Below, piece by piece: positions 6,875-11,066 of a DNA stretch of 11,066 nt (positions within the stretch are counted from its first letter, which is position 1; each line of letters starts with the position of its first letter). The position numbers were made by a program, and so were the translations under genes. The DNA lies in the NCBI RefSeq assembly GCF_946480385.1, contig NZ_CAMLJP010000159.1:1-11066 (forward strand), read 5' to 3'. Source of the DNA: an uncultured Azospirillum sp. (GTDB taxonomy: Bacteria > Pseudomonadota > Alphaproteobacteria > Azospirillales > Azospirillaceae). The notes under the pieces were generated by a model that saw only the letters and a list, made by a program, of their open reading frames with translations, did no database searches and was not told where the DNA came from.

Positions 6875-7867
6875 TCAGGCGTCGAAGGCGGTGCCGGCGC
6901 CGGCCGCCTGGGCCCGGCTGCGCGCCAGCGTGGCGATGGCGGTGTCCTGCACCCCGGTTCCGGTGAGGTCGCAGACGGTGATGGCGTCGGTGGAGGGGCG
7001 TCCGGCGGCCTGCCCGGCGATGACGGCACCCAGTTCGGGGAACTCCCGGTCGGCGGCGACCGTGCCGGCGGCAATCGCGTGGTGCAGTTCGCCCAGCCGG
7101 CGGGTCTGCGTCAGGCGGTCGGCGACATAGAGGTCGGCACGGGACAGGATGGCGGGATCGAGTTCGTTCTTGTGCTCGGCGTCCGATCCCATGGCGGTGA
7201 CATGCTGGCCGGGTTCGAGCCAGTCCGCCATCAGGATCGGCCGGTCGGCCGGGGTGGTGGTGACGACGATGTCGGCGCCGGCGACCGCCGCCCTGCCCTC
7301 CTCCACGGCGCGCACAGGGATGCCCAGCCGCTCCGACAGGCGGGCGGCGGTGGCGGTGGCGCGCTCGGGCTGGCGCGCCCAGAGGCGGGCCTCGCGGATC
7401 GGGCGGACCAGGGTCAGCGCCTCCAGCTGCAACGCCGCCTGCACCCCGGCGCCGAAGATGGCGGCGACGGCGCTGTCGGGACGCGACAGATGCTTGGCCG
7501 CGACCGCACCCGCCGCGGCGGTGCGCACGTCGGTCAGATAGCCGTTGTCGAGCAGAAGGGCTTCGACCAGTCCGGTCCGGCTGCTCAGCAGCACCATCAG
7601 GCCGTTGACGCTGGGCAGGCCGAGCGCCGGGTTGCCGAAGAAGCCGGGGCTGATCTTGATGGCGAAGCCGTCGAGGCCGGGGACATAGGCGGACTTGACG
7701 TCGACCTCGCCGCGATATTCGGGAATGTCGAGCCGCAGAATCGGCGGCATCGCCACCGGACGGGTGGCCAGGGCCAGGAAGGCGTCCTCGACACAGGCGA
7801 CGGCGTCGCGGTCGAGCGGAACGATCCTCCGCAACTCCGCTTCGGTCAGGATGGTCATGCGGGGCAT
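6875..7867 (-). CDS. eutC: Hydroxyectoine/ectoine utilization protein EutC (cyclodeaminase-like)
   Basis: A member of the ornithine cyclodeaminase/mu-crystallin family, 330 aa, full length. With EutA and EutB it is implicated in turning 5-hydroxyectoine into ectoine. Reduction of an unsaturated ring intermediate is a published idea, not a demonstrated reaction as far as I know. A Rossmann motif IFGAGVQA is at 137-144. Arg115 (DVRTAAAG), Lys71 (AIKISPGFF) and Asp229 (MGSDAEHKNEL) correspond by motif to the substrate-binding and catalytic residues of ornithine cyclodeaminase. So the active centre is intact. I chose the ATG at 7867 (MPRMTIL) because GGAG sits 7 bases upstream. The ATG at 7858, which makes an ATGA overlap with eutB, has a 16-base spacing. 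Either way it overlaps the end of eutB. The alternative assignment, plain ornithine cyclodeaminase or alanine dehydrogenase, is disfavoured by context. Confidence 0.9.
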   Translation of the reverse strand: MPRMTILTEAELRRIVPLDRDAVACVEDAFLALATRPVAMPPILRLDIPEYRGEVDVKSAYVPGLDGFAIKISPGFFGNPALGLPSVNGLMVLLSSRTGLVEALLLDNGYLTDVRTAAAGAVAAKHLSRPDSAVAAIFGAGVQAALQLEALTLVRPIREARLWARQPERATATAARLSERLGIPVRAVEEGRAAVAGADIVVTTTPADRPILMADWLEPGQHVTAMGSDAEHKNELDPAILSRADLYVADRLTQTRRLGELHHAIAAGTVAADREFPELGAVIAGQAAGRPSTDAITVCDLTGTGVQDTAIATLARSRAQAAGAGTAFDA

Positions 7868-8841
7868 GAATGGGCTCCGGTGATGATGCGGCGGTGCAGG
7901 TCCATGGCGATGTTGCGGCCGGACAGCAGCGCGATGGTGGGGCCGCGCGGCGTTACCTTGCCGGCGAGCAATGCTGCGATGCCGACGGCGCCGGCGCCCT
8001 CGACGATCTCCTGCTCGGCGGAATAGGCGTGCTCGATGCCGGCAGCGATCTCGTCCTCGGTCAGCAGCACCACGTCGTCGAGCAGGCTGGCGGCGAGGCG
8101 GTGGGTGTAGCGGTTGTCGAGGCCGATGCCGCCGCCGAGCGAATCCGCCAGCGTCTCCAGTTCCTCGACCAAAACCGGGCGTCCGGCTTTCAGGCTGGCA
8201 TGCATGGCGGCGCCGCGCTCCATCGACACGCCGACCACCCGCAATCCGGGCCGCAGCGCCTTGGCCGCCAACGCCACTCCGGCGATCAGGCCGCCGCCCG
8301 ACAGCGGCACCAGCAGCAGTTCGGCGTCGGGAACCGCCTCGATGATCTCCAGCCCCAACGTGCCCTGCCCGGCAATGACGTCGGCATGGTCGAAGGGCGG
8401 GACGGTGGCGAACCCCTCCTGGCGGACCAGCCGGTCGACCTCGACCTGGGCGTCGTCCTGGGAGCGGCCGACGATGCGGATCTCGGCGCCCAGCGCGCGG
8501 ATGCTCTCGACCTTGTTGGATGGCACCAGCGCCGACATGCAGACGACGCAGCGGACGCCGGCTTGGGCTGCGGCATGGGCGAGCGCCCGGCCGTGGTTGC
8601 CGGTGGACGCCGCCGCGACCCCCATCGCCAGCGCGTCGCGCGGCAGGGCCGACAGCGCGTTGGTGGCGCCGCGCAGCTTGAAGCTGCCGGTGGTCTGGCG
8701 GGTCTCCAGCTTCAGGAAGACCGGGACGCCGCAACGGGCGGTCAGACTGGGCGAGGCAACGGTCGGCGTGGCCGCGATCCGTCCGGCCAGCCGCGCACGG
8801 GCGCGGAAGACATCCTTCAGGCCGATGTCCTGCCCGCTCAT
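7855..8841 (-). CDS. eutB: Hydroxyectoine utilization dehydratase EutB (PLP-dependent)
   Basis: A fold-type II PLP enzyme related to threonine dehydratase, 328 aa with no regulatory ACT domain. In hydroxyectoine users it is thought to eliminate water from hydroxyectoine or an epimer of it. The cofactor lysine is Lys55 in GSFKLRGA (52-59). The phosphate-binding and Asn loop STGNHG is at 79-84, the glycine-rich PLP phosphate cradle SGGGLIAG at 181-188, and Ser307 in LSGRN is the pyridine-nitrogen contact. All are intact. The ATG at 8841 overlaps the eutA stop as ATGA, with AGGA 9 bases upstream. An ATG two codons earlier (8847) is too close to that site. A housekeeping serine/threonine deaminase is the alternative. 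Its position between eutA and eutC is diagnostic of EutB. Confidence 0.92.
   Translation of the reverse strand: MSGQDIGLKDVFRARARLAGRIAATPTVASPSLTARCGVPVFLKLETRQTTGSFKLRGATNALSALPRDALAMGVAAASTGNHGRALAHAAAQAGVRCVVCMSALVPSNKVESIRALGAEIRIVGRSQDDAQVEVDRLVRQEGFATVPPFDHADVIAGQGTLGLEIIEAVPDAELLLVPLSGGGLIAGVALAAKALRPGLRVVGVSMERGAAMHASLKAGRPVLVEELETLADSLGGGIGLDNRYTHRLAASLLDDVVLLTEDEIAAGIEHAYSAEQEIVEGAGAVGIAALLAGKVTPRGPTIALLSGRNIAMDLHRRIITGAHSCPA
7875..7878 (-). promoter_or_regulatory. Ribosome binding site deciding the eutC start
   Basis: GGAG on the minus strand lies inside the end of eutB, 7 bases before the ATG at 7867 and 16 before the ATG at 7858. It favours the earlier start and a 13-bp eutB/eutC overlap. 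Confidence 0.6.
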
Positions 8842-9623
8842 GACCATGCATCCTGCGGCAGCGGCAGGGTCATCAGCCGCCCACCTTCGGGACGGGGCCG
8901 GTCGTCGCCGCACAGGCGCAGGGTGGCCCAGGCGGTGGCCTGGTTGCTGGTGACCACCGGGCGGCCGATGGCGGCTTCGATCTCCGCGGCCACGCCGGCC
9001 GAGCGCAGGGCGGTGCAGGAGATGAACAGCGCGTCGGCGTCGGGCGCCATCGCGTCGACGGCGGCGCGCACCAGACTGGCCGGGGCGATGCGCGCCATCT
9101 CGCGGTCGTCGTCCAGCCCGAAGCAGGTGAAGCGCGCGATGTCGAAGCCATGCACGCCGAAATAGGCGGCCATCGGCCGGCTGGTCTGTTCGGTATAGGG
9201 GGTCAGCACGGCGATGCGCTGGGCGCCGAGCACCGTCAGGGCACCGCGGGCCGCGGCGGGCGGCGTGATGACGGGAACGCCGGGCTTGGCCGAGGCGATG
9301 GCCTGCTCGATGGCGTCGTCGCCCATCACGACGCTGGCTGAGGTGCAGGAATAGCAGATGGCGTCGAGCGGTTCGTCGGGCAGGATCAGCGCCGCCCCTT
9401 CGGCGAGGCGTGGCTGCATGCGGCGCAGATTCTCCGGCGTCGTCGGGTTGGCGTAGGCGATGCGCGCGGTGTAGACGCCGATGCGCTCGCTGGCGACCAT
9501 GCGGCGGAAGTCCGGCTCGGTCGTGTGGTCGGTCGCCAGCACGACGAGGCCCACGCGCTTTTCGACCGGGCGGTCGTCGAAGTCCAGCGCGGTGTCCGAG
9601 CGCAGGATGGGGATGCAGGGCAT
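8838..9623 (-). CDS. eutA: Ectoine utilization protein EutA (Asp/Glu racemase superfamily)
   Basis: A member of the aspartate/glutamate/hydantoin racemase and maleate isomerase superfamily, 261 aa. It is found with eutB and eutC in hydroxyectoine-degrading clusters. Stereochemical inversion or isomerisation of hydroxyectoine before dehydration is the likely role, but I know of no demonstrated reaction. The two catalytic cysteines of this superfamily are visible at mirrored positions: Cys93 in YSCTSAS and Cys203 in ISCTALR. PAAARGAL (122-129) and the AVLTPYTEQ strand-loop (138-146) are typical of the maleate isomerase branch. GGAG lies 10 bases before the ATG. It follows ehuD by 26 bp and overlaps eutB by 4 bp. 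The alternative is maleate cis-trans isomerase, but the context decides for EutA. The eut name is shared with the unrelated ethanolamine genes. Confidence 0.9.
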   Translation of the reverse strand: MPCIPILRSDTALDFDDRPVEKRVGLVVLATDHTTEPDFRRMVASERIGVYTARIAYANPTTPENLRRMQPRLAEGAALILPDEPLDAICYSCTSASVVMGDDAIEQAIASAKPGVPVITPPAAARGALTVLGAQRIAVLTPYTEQTSRPMAAYFGVHGFDIARFTCFGLDDDREMARIAPASLVRAAVDAMAPDADALFISCTALRSAGVAAEIEAAIGRPVVTSNQATAWATLRLCGDDRPRPEGGRLMTLPLPQDAWS

Positions 9624-9649
9624 GGCTCGGGAACTCCGGAGTCAGCGTA

Positions 9650-10306
9650 TCAGCGGGTGGGCCGGAACCGGCGTTCCAGCATGTGCAGGGCTGGCACGGC
9701 GATCAGGCTGATGCACAGGAACAGGATGCCGACCAGCGTCATCGGCTCCAGATAGCGGTAGTTGCTGTTGGCGACGCTGCGGGCTTCGCTCATCAATTCG
9801 ATCACCGTGATGGCGGAGAGCAGCGGCGTTTCCTTGAACATCGCGACGAAATAATTCGCAAGTGCCGGGATCATCGGCGGGATCGCCTGCGGCAGGATGA
9901 CATGGCGCCAGGTCTGGTACGGCGTGAGGTTGCAGGCCTTCGCCGCCTCCCACTGGCCGCGCGGCGTGTTGTCGATGCCGGCGCGGAAGACCTCCGACGT
10001 GTAGGTGGCGTAATGGAGGCCCAACCCCACCACCCCGGCGGTCAGCGGCGACAGCAGCACACCCAGTTCCGGCAGCACGTAGAACAGGAAATACAGCTGC
10101 ACCAGCAGCGGCGTGCCGCGGATGAACTCCACCACGAAGCCGGTTGTGCGCGCCACCGCCCGGCTCTTCGACCGGCGCAGCAGGGCGAAGCCCAACCCGG
10201 CGGCGGCGGCCAGGACGGAGCCGAGCAGCGTGGCCAACAGCGTGATGCGCAGGCCGTCCAGCAGCGTCGGCATGATCTCGCGGACGAATTCCCAATCCCA
10301 TTCCAT
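9650..10306 (-). CDS. ehuD: Ectoine/hydroxyectoine ABC permease EhuD
   Basis: An inner-membrane permease of the polar amino acid (His/Glu/Gln/Arg/opine) ABC transporter family, 218 aa. It pairs with EhuC to form the channel that takes ectoines from EhuB. Transmembrane segments lie at about 18-42, 54-84, 86-105, 145-170 and 187-210. The cytoplasmic EAA loop that docks on the ATPase runs from EAAKACNLTP (120-129) to VILPQA (136-141). FIRGTPLLVQ (61-70) is the family signature. The start at 10306 has GAGG 9 bases upstream, whose first bases belong to the ehuC stop codon (TGAGG), so the two are translationally linked across an 11-bp gap. The N-terminus MEWDWEF is typical of EhuD. The open frame upstream to 10969 is only a shadow of ehuC. 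Confidence 0.9.
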   Translation of the reverse strand: MEWDWEFVREIMPTLLDGLRITLLATLLGSVLAAAAGLGFALLRRSKSRAVARTTGFVVEFIRGTPLLVQLYFLFYVLPELGVLLSPLTAGVVGLGLHYATYTSEVFRAGIDNTPRGQWEAAKACNLTPYQTWRHVILPQAIPPMIPALANYFVAMFKETPLLSAITVIELMSEARSVANSNYRYLEPMTLVGILFLCISLIAVPALHMLERRFRPTR

Positions 10307-10317
10307 GGCCGGTTTCC

Positions 10318-10977
10318 TCAGGTGCGCAGCCCGTCGAGGCCGCGGGTCATGCGGCGCTCCAGGGCCTTCATGCCGAACGAGATCAGGCTGGCATAGGCGA
10401 AGTAGATGACCAGAACGGTCAGGAACGGCATGGCGGTGCTGCCGGTCTGCGAACGCACCACCTGCGCCTGGAAGGTCAGGTCGCTGAGCGAGATCAGCGA
10501 CACGACCGAGGTCGCCTTCAGCAGTTCGATGGCGTTGTTGCAGAAGGTCGGGACCATCACCACCGCCGCCTGCGGCAGCAGCACGTGACGCAGGCTCTGC
10601 CAGCGCGTCAGGTTCAGGGCGACGCAGGCCTCGTGCTGTTCGCGGCCGATGGATTGCACCGCCGACCGCACCACCTCCGCGCCATAGGCGCCGACATTCA
10701 GCCCCAGCGCCAGCACGCCGGCCTGCAGCGGCGTCAGCGTCACTCCCATCAGCGGCAGGACGAAATAGGCCCAGAACAGCTGGACGAAGATCGACGTGCC
10801 GCGAAAGAACTCGATATAGGCGACCGAGGCGGCACGCACCGCGGAGAAGCGCGACAGCCGGCCCAGCCCGGCGAGGAAGGCGGCCGGCAGAGCCAGCGCG
10901 CAGCCGAGCACGGTCAGCTTCGCCGTCACCAGCGCGCCGTCCAGCATCAAGCCCATATAGCCGGCCCAATCAGCCAT
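10318..10977 (-). CDS. ehuC: Ectoine/hydroxyectoine ABC permease EhuC
   Basis: The second inner-membrane permease of the Ehu importer, 219 aa, same family as EhuD. FFRGTSIFVQ (57-66) is the family signature. The EAA loop runs from EACVALNLTR (116-125) to VLLPQA (132-137). Hydrophobic helices lie at about 18-38, 62-78, 84-105, 138-165 and 184-203. AGGAGA lies about 10 bases before the ATG at 10977. It is the first operon gene fully inside the window. Its ATPase partner EhuA is not here, unless it is the gene whose end shows at 11041. Which permease is C and which D rests on order and on the N-terminus of EhuD, so the names could be swapped with small risk. Confidence 0.88.
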   Translation of the reverse strand: MADWAGYMGLMLDGALVTAKLTVLGCALALPAAFLAGLGRLSRFSAVRAASVAYIEFFRGTSIFVQLFWAYFVLPLMGVTLTPLQAGVLALGLNVGAYGAEVVRSAVQSIGREQHEACVALNLTRWQSLRHVLLPQAAVVMVPTFCNNAIELLKATSVVSLISLSDLTFQAQVVRSQTGSTAMPFLTVLVIYFAYASLISFGMKALERRMTRGLDGLRT

Positions 10978-11013
10978 GAAGCCGAGTTCTCCTGCGTTCG
11001 GAGTGGATGCGGT

Positions 11014-11040
11014 AAAAACACCGGTTGCCGGCGCAAGCCG
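11014..11040 (-). terminator. Weak terminator-like hairpin before ehuC
   Basis: Directly after the TGA at 11043-11041 the minus strand can fold 11040-11022 into a 7-bp stem (4 + 3 bp, one bulged base at 11037) with a GCCG loop. GTG and five T residues (11018-11014) follow. This resembles a short intrinsic terminator or attenuator between the upstream gene and ehuC. The stem is short and bulged, so partial termination is more likely than a full stop. Confidence 0.4.
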
Positions 11041-11066
11041 TCAGATGCGCTGCCCGGCCGCGATGA
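11041..11066 (-). CDS. C-terminal end of an unidentified gene (partial)
   Basis: From the right edge a minus-strand frame reads IAAGQRI and then TGA (11043-11041), 63 bp before the ehuC start. Position directly upstream of ehuC and the terminator-like hairpin that follows suggest a real gene end. Eight codons are too few to name it. ehuA, the missing ATPase, would be the natural candidate by operon logic, and a regulator such as enuR the second. Neither is shown by the residues. Confidence 0.4.

Noticed and set aside
6875..8851. A 658-aa reading of eutC extended through eutB, suggesting a fusion
   Set aside because: The extension is Arg/Ala/Pro-rich out-of-frame sequence across eutB, while eutB has intact PLP motifs in its own frame and eutC has its own ribosome site at 7875-7878.
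4520..9165. Long plus-strand open frames opposite ehuB-eutA (4520-5854, 5773-6966, 7079-8026, 7870-9165)
   Set aside because: All lie antisense to well-supported genes, with low-complexity compositions and no recognisable motifs.
9650..10969. A 439-aa reading that could look like a fused double permease
   Set aside because: The upstream half is an out-of-frame translation of ehuC. ehuC and ehuD each have complete permease sequences and starts.
4628..10977. Reading the eut genes as ethanolamine utilization
   Set aside because: No ammonia-lyase or microcompartment shell genes are present. The families match the ectoine eutABCDE set, which only shares the name.

Overview
The window is GC-rich DNA (visibly about two thirds G+C), tightly packed with genes that start at ATG behind purine-rich ribosome binding sites. 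Gene content and composition suggest an alphaproteobacterium, perhaps of the Rhodospirillales/Azospirillum kind. That placement is an inference from gene families and base composition, not a sequence match. I see no RNA genes, insertion sequences, CRISPR arrays or phage genes.

Region 1 (1-3605) is a small carboxylate module. A LysR-type regulator (2715-3605, +) is divergent from a two-gene unit on the minus strand. That unit holds a PrpF-superfamily isomerase of the GalD/YbhH type (1464-2570) and, 29 bp downstream, a DctA-type dicarboxylate symporter (55-1434). A strong hairpin at 1-26 closes the transcript. The 144-bp divergent region is AT-rich against its surroundings and holds a good sigma70-like promoter for the regulator and two T-N11-A dyads. 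As I recall it, the layout mirrors E. coli ybhD-ybhH-ybhI, but with a transporter of a different family.

Region 2 (3629-10977, all minus) is a hydroxyectoine/ectoine import and breakdown operon. In transcription order it reads ehuC, ehuD, eutA, eutB, eutC, eutD (doeA), eutE (doeB), ehuB. EhuB captures the solute in the periplasm and EhuC/EhuD form the membrane channel. EutA, EutB and EutC are thought to convert hydroxyectoine to ectoine. EutD opens the ectoine ring to N-acetyl-diaminobutyrate, and EutE removes the acetyl group to give L-2,4-diaminobutyrate. Spacing is tight from ehuC through eutE: ATGA overlap for eutA/eutB, 13-bp overlap for eutB/eutC, 2 bp between eutD and eutE. ehuB, which in the classic Sinorhizobium meliloti order lies near the front, is placed last here, behind a 138-bp gap with two hairpins.

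The ATPase (ehuA), the enzymes taking diaminobutyrate to aspartate (doeD, doeC) and the usual regulators (enuR, asnC/doeX) are not in the window. At the right edge (11041-11066) is what looks like the last codons of another minus-strand gene, followed by a weak terminator-like hairpin.

I found no wholly new system. The points most worth a second look are the moved ehuB with its hairpin leader, the YbhH-DctA-LysR module of unknown substrate, and the poorly understood EutABC chemistry.
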